A stretch of 64,000 bases of DNA from NCBI GenBank assembly GCA_963764695.1, contig CAVXTW010000006.1, positions 248,001 through 312,000 of the forward strand, in the 5' to 3' direction. The translations under genes and the position numbers were made by a program. Under the pieces are notes generated by a model. That model saw only the letters and a list, made by a program, of their open reading frames with translations, did not search any database and was not told the DNA's origin. This document shows, piece after piece, positions 7,457 through 21,978 of the stretch (within the stretch, counting starts at the first letter, position 1; every line of letters starts with the position of its first letter). The stretch comes from DATFRY01 sp963764695 (GTDB taxonomy: Bacteria; Myxococcota_A; Polyangia; Haliangiales; Haliangiaceae).

Positions 7457-8805
7457 AGCACCGCGGCCAGGCCGGCGGACACGGCGGCGACCAGCGCGTC
7501 GATCTCGCCGTGGGTGATCGACAGCGGCGGCATCAGCACGACCACGTCGCCGAGCGGACGCAGCAGCACGCCGCTGGCACGGGCGGCAGTGCAGACCCGG
7601 GCTCCGGTCGTGGCTTCGGCGGGGAACGCCATGGCGCTGGCCCGGTCGGCGACCAGCTCGATGCCGACCATCAGGCCGCGCTGGCGGATGTCGCCCACGT
7701 TCGGGTGGTCGGCCAGCTGGGCGGCGAGCGCCCCTCGCAGTCGGTCGATCTTGCTCGGCAGGTTCTCGAGAACCCGGTCGCGCTCGAACAGGTCGAGCGA
7801 GGCCAGCGCCGCCGCGCAGCCGAGCGGGTGTCCGGTGAAGGTGTGGCCGTGAAAGAAGGTGCGGCGGTCGCCGGGCCGGGCGCCGAGGAACTGATCGTAG
7901 ATCCGCTGGGTGGCCAGGGTCGCGGCGAGCGGCGTGTAGCCGCCGGTCAAACCCTTGGCCAGGCACAACAGGTCGGGCGTGACGTCTTCCTGAGCGCAGG
8001 CGAACAACGTACCGGTGCGGCCGAAGCCGGTTGCGACCTCGTCGGCGATGAGCAGGACGTCGTGCTCGCGGCAGAGGGCCGCGGCCCCGGCCAGGTAGCC
8101 CTCCGGGTGGACGAGCATGCCGGCCGCACCCTGGACGAGCGGCTCCAGGATGAGGGCGGCGATCTCGTGGCCGTGCTCCTTCAGCAGCTCGGCGAGGGAG
8201 GCAAGTGCCTGGTCGCGGACCTGGTCCGGCGAGCCGCCGGATGGATGCCGGTACGGGTGCGGGGTCGGCGCGGCGAAGGACTCGATGAGCAGCGGGCCGA
8301 AGGTGGCGTGGAAGAGCGGGATGCCGCCGACCGCGACCGCGCCGAGCGTGTCGCCGTGATAGGCCTGCTCGAGGTGCACGAAGCGGCGCTTCTCGGGGCG
8401 CCCGGCCAGCTGCCAGAACTGGAAGGCCAGCTTGAGAGCAATCTCGACCGCGGTCGAGCCGTTGTCGGAGTAGAAGACGCGGGCCAGGCCGGGGGGCGCG
8501 CAGGCGACCAGCCGGGCTGCCAGCTCGGCGGCGGTGGGATGGGACAGGCCGAGCAGGGTCGAGTGCGCCATCCGCTCGAGCTGGTCGCGGATGGCCTGGT
8601 CGATCTCGGGCCGGCCGTGGCCATGAACGTTCACCCAGAGCGACGACACGCCGTCCAGGTAGCGGCGCCCATCCGAGTCGATGAGGTAGTTGCCCTCCGC
8701 TCGCTCGATCACCAGCGGCGCGCCGTCCGTCCACTGCCGCATCGGCGTGAACGGATGCCAGACGAACTTCTTGTCGAGATCGATCCAGTGCTCAGTCCGG
8801 GACAT
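7453..8805 (-). CDS. bioA: Adenosylmethionine--8-amino-7-oxononanoate aminotransferase BioA
   Basis: This PLP enzyme transfers the amino group of S-adenosylmethionine to 8-amino-7-oxononanoate, giving 7,8-diaminopelargonate for BioD. The 450 residues show class-III aminotransferase features: WHPFTPMRQW at the N-terminus, YSDNGSTAVEIALKLAFQFW, EPLVQGAAGM, DEVATGFGRTGTLFAC (cofactor Asp) and CLAKGLTGGYTPLAATL with the Schiff-base Lys. The start ATG at 8805 lies inside the end of bioF (14-nt overlap), and the stop overlaps the bioD start, so bioF-bioA-bioD form one operon. Confidence 0.96.
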   Translation of the reverse strand: MSRTEHWIDLDKKFVWHPFTPMRQWTDGAPLVIERAEGNYLIDSDGRRYLDGVSSLWVNVHGHGRPEIDQAIRDQLERMAHSTLLGLSHPTAAELAARLVACAPPGLARVFYSDNGSTAVEIALKLAFQFWQLAGRPEKRRFVHLEQAYHGDTLGAVAVGGIPLFHATFGPLLIESFAAPTPHPYRHPSGGSPDQVRDQALASLAELLKEHGHEIAALILEPLVQGAAGMLVHPEGYLAGAAALCREHDVLLIADEVATGFGRTGTLFACAQEDVTPDLLCLAKGLTGGYTPLAATLATQRIYDQFLGARPGDRRTFFHGHTFTGHPLGCAAALASLDLFERDRVLENLPSKIDRLRGALAAQLADHPNVGDIRQRGLMVGIELVADRASAMAFPAEATTGARVCTAARASGVLLRPLGDVVVLMPPLSITHGEIDALVAAVSAGLAAVL

Positions 8806-10001
8806 GTCGGGTTCTCCGGGGCAGGCGTTCCTCTCGGACCAGCAGGGCGAGCATGGCGAGCACATCGTCGATCTGCTGGAGCTCGTGCGAGGCCATGAGC
8901 GCGAACCGGAGGCGGGAGGTTCCACGTGGAACGGTGGGGGGGCGGATGGCCTGCGCGTGGATGCCGGCGTCCAGAAGTCGGCGCGAGACCTCGAGACTGC
9001 GCGCCTCGTCTCCGACCAGGACCGGAAACACGGCGGTCGTCCCGGCCCCGGGCGCCAGCAGGTCGAGGTCAGCCAGGCCGCGGCGAAATCGATCGATGCG
9101 AAGATCGAGGTCGGCGCGCAGGCGATCACCCTCCGGGCCGGCGACGATCTCCAGCGCGGCCCGGCTGGCCGCCGCCACCGCGGGTGGAAGTGCAGTGGTG
9201 AAGACGAAGCTCCGGGCGCGATGGACGAGGTAGGCCCGCAGCCCTGCCCCGCCCGCGACATAGGCGCCGAAGCTACCGAAGGCCTTGCCCAGGGTCCCGA
9301 CCAGGACGTCGGGCGTCACGCCGGAGTCCGCGCACAGTCCGCGTCCGCCCGGGCCCGCCGCGCCGACTGCGTGCGCCTCGTCCACCATGAGCCAGGCATC
9401 GTGCTCGGCCGCGGCCCGGGCCAGGTCCGCCAGCGGCGCCCGGTCCCCATCCATCGAGAACGCCGACTCGGTCACCAAGCAGGCAGCGCCGCGCGGACGT
9501 CCGGGCCTCGCCGAGCAGCCGCCGGGCATGCGCCGCATCGCCGTGGTCATGGATGAGGACGCGCGCACGCGACAGCCGGCAGCCGTCGATCAGGCTGGCG
9601 TGGTTGAGCCGGTCGGACACGACCAGGTCGTCCGGCCCGACCAGCGCGGGGATGACCCCGACGTTGGCCTGGAACCCGGAGTTGAAGAGCAGCGCCGCCT
9701 CGGTCCGGTGAAACCGAGCCAGCTCCTCCTCGAGGCCCTGGTGCTCCGCATGATTACCGGCGATCAGCCGCGATGCCCCCGACCCGACCCCGGCCCTCTC
9801 GAGCACCGCCCCGGCCGCCCGGCCCAGCGCCGGATGCCCGGCCAGCCCGAGGTAGTTGTTGGACGAGAAGCTCGACAGCCGCCGCCCATCCAGATCGATC
9901 CACGGCCCCTGCGCCCCCTCCCACCTCCTCAACTCCCTCCGCAACCCAGCCGCCTCCAGCCGCCTCAGCTCCTCCGCCAGCGTCTCCTCGAGTGCGGGCA
10001 C
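8792..10001 (-). pseudogene. bioF: 8-amino-7-oxononanoate synthase BioF, frameshifted
   Basis: BioF condenses pimeloyl-ACP/CoA with alanine, the step before BioA. The N-terminal part (GPWIDLDGRRLSSFSSNNYL, GSGASRLIAGNHAEHQGLE, FNSGFQANVGVIPALVG, DRLNHASLIDG) runs from GTG 10001 to about 9480. The rest (CLVTESAFSMDGDRAPLADL, DEAHAVGAAGP, GTLGKAFGSFGAYVAG with the PLP Lys) continues in another frame to 8792. The parts join if one base is extra near 9478-9500; the total length is 1 mod 3. Both halves are well conserved, so this may be a sequence error rather than a dead gene. A TAGATT hexamer 6 nt before the GTG suggests a leaderless mRNA. Confidence 0.85.
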
Positions 10002-10156
10002 GCGCGCAATCTAGCGAGGCTCCTCCCCGATCTCAAGGCGACCCCGCCCGCAACCCTGCCCCGCGCTGACTGCTCGACCGCGAATGTCCGTGAGCTGTCC
10101 CAAGTCTCGGGTCGGTGCTTTGGCGACGTGGCCATCCGAGCTGCCGAGCCAGACCC

Positions 10157-10258
10157 GATCATCGGAGCTGGTGGGTGCCCGCTCATCAAGGGCCGCCGGG
10201 TTGTCCCGGTCATCGGAGCTGGCGGGTGCCCGCTCATCAAGGGCCGCCGGGATGGCCA
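10157..10258. repeat. 51-bp tandem repeat, two copies
   Basis: Copies 10157-10207 and 10208-10258 share TCATCGGAGCTGG, then GGGTGCCCGCTCATCAAGGG and CCGCCGGG, with only a handful of differences. They lead directly into the 27-bp repeats that follow. Confidence 0.9.
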
Positions 10259-10287
10259 GTCATCCTGGCCCGCCGGGGCCCTGGCCC

Positions 10288-10341
10288 GGCGATCGAGAGC
10301 CGGAGGGTTGGCCCGGCGATCGAGAGCCGGAGGGTTGGTCC
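10288..10341. repeat. 27-bp tandem repeat, two copies
   Basis: Two almost identical units (GGCGATCGAGAGCCGGAGGG then TTGGCCC or TTGGTCC) occupy 10288-10314 and 10315-10341. The TTGG(C/T)CC|GG junction is the same as that of the 49-bp array downstream. Confidence 0.9.
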
Positions 10342-10392
10342 GGTCATCCTTGCTCGCCGGGCCCTGGCCCGGTTACCGAGCGCCGGTCCCCC

Positions 10393-10810
10393 GGTCGAGA
10401 CTTGGCGTTGGCCGTTCGTCCGAGCTGCAGAGGTTCGGCCCGGTCGAGGGCTGAAGTCGGCCGGACCGGCGAGGCCTTGGCTTGGGTCGGTCGAGGGTTG
10501 GCGTTGGTCCGGTCGTGCGAGGTAACAGGGTCGGCCCGGTCGAGACCTGGCGTCGCCCGGTCGTTCGAGGTGCCGGGGCTTGGTCCGGTCGAGGGAGCTG
10601 GAGCTGGCCGTACCGTCCGAGGCATCAGTTGGCCCGGCCGAGGGGTGGCGTCGGTGGGTCAGCCGGCCGTCTGAAGCGTGGACGGTTGGCGCGGTCGAGC
10701 GACTGGCGCTTGGCCGGTTCCCGCGAGTCTCCAATGTCCGCTCCGCCAAAGGCCCCGGAGTTGGCCCGGTCGGTTGGCTGGAGCTGGGCGGCCAGTCCGA
10801 GGGGGCCCGG
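10393..10810. repeat. Diverged minisatellite with a 49-bp core period
   Basis: Units start with GGTCGAG or GGCCGAG, usually right after TTGGCCC/TTGGTCC-like sequence, at 10393, 10442, 10489, 10538, 10587, 10636, 10693 and 10768. Four units are exactly 49 bp and one is 47 bp; the later ones are 57, 75 and about 41 bp. The interior of each unit has drifted strongly while the junction stays conserved. A period of 49 breaks any reading frame. Confidence 0.8.
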
Positions 10811-11086
10811 CCGAATGGGATGGTCCGATGGATCATCCGAGTGATCGGGGTTGGGAGCCCGGTTGACGCGCCGGCCTTGGACTTCTCCGAGCGCTCTGGG
10901 TCGGCTGATTTCGAGCGGCAGGTCCGCCTCCGCTGAGGTCTCCAGGGCCGGCCAATCTCGCTCGAGCTCGGGCGCCACGCGGCTCGGCCGACCTCGCCGA
11001 GCGTCGGCGCGGTCTCGGCGCGGACCCACGTGCGTAGGCCGATCTCGAGCGGGAGGTCGGCTTCAGCAGAGCCGAGGTTTGTCGAT

Positions 11087-11650
11087 CGAGTCGCCGAGCG
11101 GGACAGCAGGTGGCGGCGTCCGCGTGCGTGTGTCGATCGATCTCTTTCAAGCGGGCTCGGACTCGCGCGCCGCTGGCCTGTCGGTCGAGCCGGCGAGCGG
11201 GTCGTGGTGTCGGTTCGCCTGGGTCAGCCGGAGCTCGCGGAGGTCGGGCGGTGGCGGCGTTGTCCCACGTGGGTCGGCGGAGCTCGATGCGGGGCGGGCT
11301 CGAGCGGAGCCGGACGAGTTGGCGAGCGGCCCATGGCTCGGCTGTGTCCGCGCGTGGGTCGGCCGAGTCGGAGGAGCGCCGGCGTGGCCCACCCGGGTCG
11401 GTCGGCGCTCGAGTTCGAGGTCGGCTTGGGTGGAGCCGGCGTGGGTCGGTCGAGCTGGCGCGCGGGTCATGGGTGTCGGAGGCCATCGCCAAGCTCGCGA
11501 AGGACTGGGCGGTGGCCGCGGTGCCGGACATGGGTCGCCGGAGCGCGAGTGCGGGGTCGGCTTGGCGGAAGCCGACGTCGGTCGATCGAGCTGGCGAGCG
11601 GCCCAAGGGTGTCGGCGGTGTCTGCGTGGGTCGGCCGAGCTCTCCCGAGC
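11087..11650. repeat. Diverged repeat array with a period near 130-136 bp
   Basis: The anchor CGAG(C/T)(C/T)GGCGAGCGG recurs at about 11087, 11186, 11315, 11451 and 11587, giving spacings of 99, 129, 136 and 136 bp. Between anchors, the elements GTGGGTCGGCCGAG, GGGGTCGGCTTGG-GGAGCCG and GGTGTCGG reappear in the same order. Copies are strongly diverged, so boundaries are approximate. Confidence 0.65.
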
Positions 11651-11960
11651 GTGAGACCCTCCGGCCGAGGGTCGGGCGGCACGCCTGCTTCCGCGCGCTC
11701 GCCATCTCACCGGTCGGCAGGTCGTTGGTCTCGCCCCATTCGGCACCGACGTCCGACCGGCGTCGCTTGGTGACGGGCTGGACCCGATGAGCACGGAGCG
11801 CTGCTCGATGCGGCGACTCGGGGCTGGTCGGTCGGGTCGCTAGTTCGTCCGGTGTGTCGGCGGCGCGCGCGTTGAGTCCGGTCGGCGGGGGCGTCGCGGC
11901 GACTCCGCGGGTGGACCGAAGCGACTGCAGGCGTTGCGACTGCGCCGGCGCGATCGTGGC

Positions 11961-12180
11961 GCGCTCCGGCAGCTTCGCGGGAACGCGCCTGGTGGAGACG
12001 CCGGGTGAGCGGCGGGACGTTCGCCGCCACCCGTAACGCCGGCGCGCGCGAGTCGCTGGAGCGGGGCGACGCGCTCCGGCAGCTCCGCGGGAACGCGCCT
12101 GGTGGGGACGCCGGCTGAGCGGCGTGGGCGTTCGCTTCCACCCGTGATGTCGGCGCGCGCGAGCCGCCGGAACGGGGCGC
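11961..12180. repeat. 110-bp direct repeat, two copies
   Basis: Two copies (11961-12070 and 12071-12180) both begin GCGCTCCGGCAGCT and contain GCGGGAACGCGCCTGGTGG, then GCGGCG, CCACCCGT and GGCGCGCGCGAG at matching positions. They differ at roughly one base in eight. It is the right-most array of the gene-free region and lies 76 bp from the rsmG stop. Confidence 0.88.
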
Positions 12181-12255
12181 GGCGGTGATGGTGACGATGA
12201 GCTGGAGCGGCGATCGACGAAGGAGGATCGACGGCGGCCTGATTGGCCGCTTCTC

Positions 12256-12867
12256 TCAGCGGGGCATCTCGATGATGGCGCGGGCGCGGGTGGCGAGGTG
12301 ATAGGGGTGGCGGGTGGCGGTCGGCGGTAAGGGGTGGCGCTCGCGGCCCTCCATCGCGAGGATGCGGCCGCCGGGGCGGACGAGGTGGGGGGCGCGGGAG
12401 AGCCACTCGGCCATGGGGAAGGCGGCGCGGGAGACGGCGAGGTCGTAGGGAGAGAAGTCTGGGCGGGCGCGGTGCTGCTCGTCGCGCTCGGGGAGCGGGG
12501 TGAAGTTGTCGAGGGCGAGGTCGCGGCGGAGATGGGCGAGGAAGGCGTGCTTCTTGTGGACGGGCTCGAGCGCGGTGACCAGCACCGTCGGGCGGACGAG
12601 GGCGAGCACCGCGCCGGGAAGGCCGCCGCCGGAGCCGACGTCGACGATGCGATGGGCGTCGCCGAGATGCGGGAGCAGCGCCAGGCAGTCCGCCACGTGG
12701 TGGACCACGAGCTCGAGCGGGCTCGTCGTCGCTGCGACGAGGTTGGTCGTCTTGGTCCATCTACTTAATAATGTTAAGTATTTCTCCAGTCCGGCAGCGG
12801 CTGTGGCTTCCACGCCGGCAGAGGCAAGGTCGATCTCGCGGCGGAGGAGGTCGCTCCAGTCAGTCAT
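12256..12867 (-). CDS. rsmG: 16S rRNA (guanine-527-N7)-methyltransferase RsmG (GidB)
   Basis: RsmG methylates N7 of G527 in 16S rRNA using SAM. The 203-residue product has the SAM-binding motif IVDVGSGGGLPGAVLALVRP (about residues 73-92), ALEPVHKKHAFL, and the family pattern PYDLAVSRAAFPMAEWL, where AVSRA is the RsmG hallmark. Length fits the family. The start ATG at 12867 overlaps the larA stop by 4 nt, so translation is coupled to larA, an unusual partner. The familiar rsmG-parA-parB order is not seen here. Confidence 0.93.
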   Translation of the reverse strand: MTDWSDLLRREIDLASAGVEATAAAGLEKYLTLLSRWTKTTNLVAATTSPLELVVHHVADCLALLPHLGDAHRIVDVGSGGGLPGAVLALVRPTVLVTALEPVHKKHAFLAHLRRDLALDNFTPLPERDEQHRARPDFSPYDLAVSRAAFPMAEWLSRAPHLVRPGGRILAMEGRERHPLPPTATRHPYHLATRARAIIEMPR

Positions 12868-14042
12868 GAGGCGACCCGGCAGAGGAGAGACGCGGCGCGG
12901 GGCATCACCGTCGGTGGCTCGTCGGTGTCGACGGCCTCGAGGGCGGCCTCGACCGACGGTGCCCAGTGGCAATAGGTCTGCTCCACTTCGTGGCGCGGCA
13001 ATGACGAGACGAGGACGATGCGATGGTCCGGTGGCAGGCGGGGCTTGATGCCGATCTCGTAGATGCCGCGGTTGACGATGTCGAGGGGGCCGGTGCCCTT
13101 GCTGCACTCGGCGGCGATGATGATGGTGCCGCCCGGTGCGAGGGCGGAGGCAACCGCGGCGGCGAGCTTCGACGCCTGGTAGACGCTCGAGGTGACCGGG
13201 CCGCGGCCGGAGACGATCACGCAGCGGCTCGGGCGGACGTCCACGCGGTAGAGCGGCTCGCACGCGGAGGCGCCGGCGCGGAAGGCGAGGCGGAGGTCGC
13301 CGGCGACCGCGGCGCGGGCGGCTCCGTCGTCGTCGAGCACTGCGTTGAGGAGGAAGGTCGGGCGCTGCAGCTGCGCGGCGGCGTCCTCGAGGTCCTCGCG
13401 ACACGGGTTGCCGTCGACCACGCCGGCGCGGGCGCCCTGCTCCATCTTGAGGCGGTGGTTGATGCGCACCTCGGTGCTGCCGCCGAGTCCGGGGAAGACG
13501 GCCTTGCAGCCGGCGCCGAAGCCGGCGAAGTAGTGCGGGATGATGCACCCGGTCGCGACGACGATGTCGGCGTCGAGGAGCGCCCGGTTGACCACGACGG
13601 GGGTGCCCCGATGCGTGTGCCCGAGCGCGACGAGCTGGTGGCGGGCCGCCCCGTCGTGGTTCACCCATCCGGTTACCCGGGCGCGGTCCGGAGGGGCCAG
13701 GTCGGCCGCGAGCTGGTCGACGGCCGCCGGGCCGTGGGTGCCGGTCGCGACGGCGACGGTGATGCGAGCCGACCCCGGAAGCCGCGCCATCACCGCGGAC
13801 ACCATCGGTCCGCGAGGTTCTGCACGCGTCGCGTCACTGACAATCACGAGGACTCGCGCCCCCGCGGGGACCAGGTCCTCGAGACGCGGCGCGCCGACGG
13901 GGTGGTCGAGGGCGGCGGCGAGCAAGCCGGCGAGCGCGGGTGCGGCGTCGTCAGGTGTGGGCGCCCGGACGATGCGGGCACCGTCGGGCACCTCGATCGA
14001 GCACGGCCGTCGCCCGTAGTCCAACTCGACCCGAACGCCCAT
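12864..14042 (-). CDS. larA: LarA-family nickel-dependent (lactate) racemase
   Basis: LarA interconverts lactate enantiomers by hydride transfer using a nickel-pincer nucleotide; family members act on various 2-hydroxyacids. The 392 residues have the N-terminal DUF2088 fold (VIVSDATRAEPRGPM, AVATGTHGP) and the active-site block GCIIPHYFAGFGAGCKAVFP (about residues 164-183). In it PH matches the catalytic His and CKAV the cofactor-linked Lys, with a downstream INHRLKMEQGARAG His as a possible nickel ligand. Residue assignments are by analogy with Lactobacillus LarA. The cofactor genes larB, larC and larE are not in this window. The true substrate is unknown. It overlaps rsmG by 4 nt. Confidence 0.85.
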   Translation of the reverse strand: MGVRVELDYGRRPCSIEVPDGARIVRAPTPDDAAPALAGLLAAALDHPVGAPRLEDLVPAGARVLVIVSDATRAEPRGPMVSAVMARLPGSARITVAVATGTHGPAAVDQLAADLAPPDRARVTGWVNHDGAARHQLVALGHTHRGTPVVVNRALLDADIVVATGCIIPHYFAGFGAGCKAVFPGLGGSTEVRINHRLKMEQGARAGVVDGNPCREDLEDAAAQLQRPTFLLNAVLDDDGAARAAVAGDLRLAFRAGASACEPLYRVDVRPSRCVIVSGRGPVTSSVYQASKLAAAVASALAPGGTIIIAAECSKGTGPLDIVNRGIYEIGIKPRLPPDHRIVLVSSLPRHEVEQTYCHWAPSVEAALEAVDTDEPPTVMPRAASLLCRVAS

Positions 14043-14044
14043 GA

Positions 14045-14071
14045 TAGAATTACGCGATTCTACTTGTAGAA
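14045..14071. promoter_or_regulatory. Overlapping palindromes between larA and the receiver gene (candidate operator)
   Basis: Two inverted repeats overlap in the 111-bp divergent spacer. TAGAAT-6nt-ATTCTA occupies 14045-14062 and TTCTAC-TT-GTAGAA occupies 14058-14071; both have perfect 6-bp arms. This is AT-rich against a GC-rich background and begins 3 bp upstream of the larA ATG, so a bound regulator could block larA. No regulator is identified. Confidence 0.5.
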
Positions 14072-14153
14072 GATCGCGCCGACCAGCGCGCGTGAGACAC
14101 GGCAAGGCGGCACATGGCAGTCGGGTCGCGCCAAATACAGGGGGTAATGCGCG

Positions 14154-19700
<5,547 letters not shown>

Positions 19701-20092
19701 AGAGGCCAAGCGGGCCCGGCGCCGCCGCGACTATCACGCCGTCCTGTCGCTGACCGAGCGCGCGCTCGTCCATCAGGAGACCGCGCAGGCCCTGACCCTG
19801 CAGGCCGAGGCGATGACAGCGCTGGGCGAGTCGCGCCGCGCCCTGCCGATCGCCGACCGCGCGACCGAGCTGCGCCCGAAGTTCTCCTCGGGCTGGTACA
19901 TCAAGGGACGCATCCATCGCACCCTGGGCGAGACCGCCGAGGCGCGCACCGCCTTCGAGCGCTACCTGGAGCTGGACCCGGAGGGCACCCGGGCCGACCA
20001 GGTGATCGACCTCCTACAAGATATGTGAGCCTCGGCGGGGCGATCCCGCCTCTTGCACCGCGGCCGTCCGTGGGCCATGGTCCGGCGGCGTC

Positions 20093-21112
20093 ATGCTGGT
20101 CCTCGGACTCGAGAGCTCGTGCGACGAGACCGCCGCCGCGGTCGTCGACGGCGGCCGCCGCGCGCTCAGCGACGTGGTGTCGTCGCAGGTCGAGATGCAC
20201 GCGCGCTACGGCGGCGTGGTGCCGGAGCTGGCCTCGCGCGCGCACGTCGTCAACATGGTCCCGGTGGTCGAGCAGGCGCTCGCCGAGGCTGGCGTCCGGC
20301 TCGACGACATCGGCGGCGTAGCCGTCACCCAGGGGCCGGGCCTGATCGGCGCGCTGCTGGTCGCCGTGCAGATGGGAAAGGCGATCGCGTACGCGCGCCG
20401 CCTGCCCTTCATCGGCGTCCACCACCTGGAGGGACACCTCAGCGCCGTGCGACTCGAGCCGGAGCCGCCGCCGCTGCCGCACCTCGCGCTGGTCGTCTCG
20501 GGCGGGCACACCTCGCTCATCCGGGTCGACGAGGGCGGGCTCACCGAGCTCGGCGCCACCCGCGACGACGCCGCCGGCGAGGCCTTCGACAAGGTGGCCA
20601 AGCTGCTCGGCCTCGGCTATCCGGGCGGCATCGCCATCGATCGCCTGGCCCGCACCGGCGATCCGACGGCGGTCGCGTTTCCGCGCCCCATGATCAAGAA
20701 GGAGACCGGCTACGAGTTCTCCTTCAGCGGCCTCAAGACGGCGGTGCTGGTCCACGTGCGCAGCCACGGCGTGCCGACCGGCCAGGCGCTGGCCGATCTC
20801 TGCGCGAGCTTTCAGGCCACCGTCGTCGAGGCGCTGGTGCGCAAGACCCGTCAGGCGGCCCGCACATCCGGGCTCGCGCACGTCCAGGTGTGCGGCGGCG
20901 TGGCGGCCAACTCGCGCCTGCGCAGCGAGATGGCGGCGGCCGGCGACGAGGACGGCTTCCGCGTCTACATCCCGCCGCCCAAGCGCTGCACCGACAACGC
21001 CGCCATGATCGCCGCGGCCGGCGCGGTCAGGCTGGCGCGCGGCGAGCGCGCCGGCTGGGACCTGTCCGCCGACTCCGCCCTGCCGCTGCCCGGCTCGCTG
21101 CCGCCGCCATGA
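20093..21112 (+). CDS. tsaD: tRNA N6-adenosine threonylcarbamoyltransferase TsaD
   Basis: TsaD, with TsaB/TsaE, transfers the threonylcarbamoyl group to A37 of ANN-decoding tRNAs. The 339 residues show the ASKHA-fold signature: GLESSCDETAAAVV, the metal-binding HHLEGHLSA (H-x3-H, about residues 110-116), SGGHTSLI, DDAAGEAFDKVAKLLGLGYPGG, KKETGYEFSFSGLKTAV and CGGVAANSRLR. The length is standard. The stop overlaps the rsmA start (ATGA). Confidence 0.97.
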   Translation: MLVLGLESSCDETAAAVVDGGRRALSDVVSSQVEMHARYGGVVPELASRAHVVNMVPVVEQALAEAGVRLDDIGGVAVTQGPGLIGALLVAVQMGKAIAYARRLPFIGVHHLEGHLSAVRLEPEPPPLPHLALVVSGGHTSLIRVDEGGLTELGATRDDAAGEAFDKVAKLLGLGYPGGIAIDRLARTGDPTAVAFPRPMIKKETGYEFSFSGLKTAVLVHVRSHGVPTGQALADLCASFQATVVEALVRKTRQAARTSGLAHVQVCGGVAANSRLRSEMAAAGDEDGFRVYIPPPKRCTDNAAMIAAAGAVRLARGERAGWDLSADSALPLPGSLPPP

Positions 21113-21978
21113 CCGCCAGCCAGCCGTTCCCGGACCCGCGCACGCTGCTGCGCCGACACGGGCTGCGCGCCAAGAAGTCGTGGGGGCAGAACTTCCTCAT
21201 CGCCGAGAGCGTGTACCGCGCGATCGTCAACGCGGCGATCGACTCGAACGAGGACTGGGTTGTCGAGATCGGCGCCGGCCTCGGCACCCTGACCATGCGC
21301 CTGGCCGAGCGCGTGCCCGAAGGCATGGTCGTCGCCGTGGAGCGCGATCCCGATCTGGTGGCCGTGCTCGAGGCCGAGCTGGGCCACCTCGACAACGTCG
21401 AGGTCCACCCGGCCAACGCGCTCACCTACGATCTGTCGGCGATCGCGCGCTGGCGCGGCGCCCCGGTCGGCCTGGCCGGCAACCTGCCCTATCAGATCGC
21501 CGCGCCGCTCCTGTTCCGCTTCATCGAGCAGCGCCAGCACCTCAGCCGCATCGTGGTCATGCTGCAGCGCGAGATGGCGGATCGCCTGCTCGCCTCGCCC
21601 GGCACGTCGGCGTATGGCGCGCTCGGCGTGCTGATCCGCGCGTGGGCCGACGTGCAGCTGGTGGTGCGGGCGCGCGCGACCGCCTTCGCGCCGCCGCCCA
21701 AGGTCGAGTCGGCGGTGGTGCGCATCATCCCGCTGCCCGGCGGCGCGCCTCGCGTCCCGCTCGGCACGGCCGATCAGTTTCGCGATGTCGTCCACGCCGC
21801 CTTCGGACAGCGGCGCAAGGTGCTGCGCAACGCCCTGCGCGCGCGCTTCACCGTCGAGCAGGTGGACGCGGCGCTCGCCCACACCGGCATCGACGGCGGC
21901 CGGCGCGGCGAGACCCTGTCGATCGAGGAGCTGGCCGCGATGACCCTGGCCATCGTCAACGGAGGCGGCTTTGCCTGA
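21109..21978 (+). CDS. rsmA: 16S rRNA (adenine-1518/1519-N6)-dimethyltransferase RsmA (KsgA)
   Basis: RsmA dimethylates A1518 and A1519 of 16S rRNA during small-subunit maturation. The 289 residues begin with the typical KKSWGQNFLIAESVYRAIV, then the SAM motif VVEIGAGLGTLTMRL (about residues 46-60), the catalytic motif IV NLPYQIAAPLL (about 125-135), FAPPPKVESAVVRI and FGQRRKVLRNAL. It overlaps tsaD by 4 nt and mutM by 8 nt, making a tsaD-rsmA-mutM operon. Confidence 0.97.
   Translation: MTASQPFPDPRTLLRRHGLRAKKSWGQNFLIAESVYRAIVNAAIDSNEDWVVEIGAGLGTLTMRLAERVPEGMVVAVERDPDLVAVLEAELGHLDNVEVHPANALTYDLSAIARWRGAPVGLAGNLPYQIAAPLLFRFIEQRQHLSRIVVMLQREMADRLLASPGTSAYGALGVLIRAWADVQLVVRARATAFAPPPKVESAVVRIIPLPGGAPRVPLGTADQFRDVVHAAFGQRRKVLRNALRARFTVEQVDAALAHTGIDGGRRGETLSIEELAAMTLAIVNGGGFA

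Larger units (their letters stand above)
10002..12255. other. 2.25-kb gene-free region made of several diverged minisatellites
   Basis: No protein I can recognise is encoded here. Many frames on both strands stay open simply because the DNA is GC-rich and repetitive, and the translations are Arg/Gly/Ser/Pro mixtures with no family motif. The main repeat periods (49, about 130-136 and 110 bp) are mostly not multiples of three, which argues against coding repeats. It separates the biotin operon from rsmG. Individual arrays are listed below. No tRNA, promoter or mobile-element signature was found. Confidence 0.7.

Noticed and set aside
10393..10810. Possible CRISPR array, given near-regular 49-bp units
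   Set aside because: The conserved part is only about 14 bp at the junction, spacers are as long as repeats are variable, and no cas gene is present.
10833..11794. Several 200-300-residue open frames on both strands in the repeat block
   Set aside because: Up to five frames are open together, products are Arg/Pro/Ser mixtures, and repeat periods that are not multiples of three break any repeated peptide.
20053..21978. A 641-residue frame that would fuse an upstream peptide to RsmA
   Set aside because: The first 350 residues are a shadow of tsaD. RsmA starts at ATG 21109, overlapping the tsaD stop.
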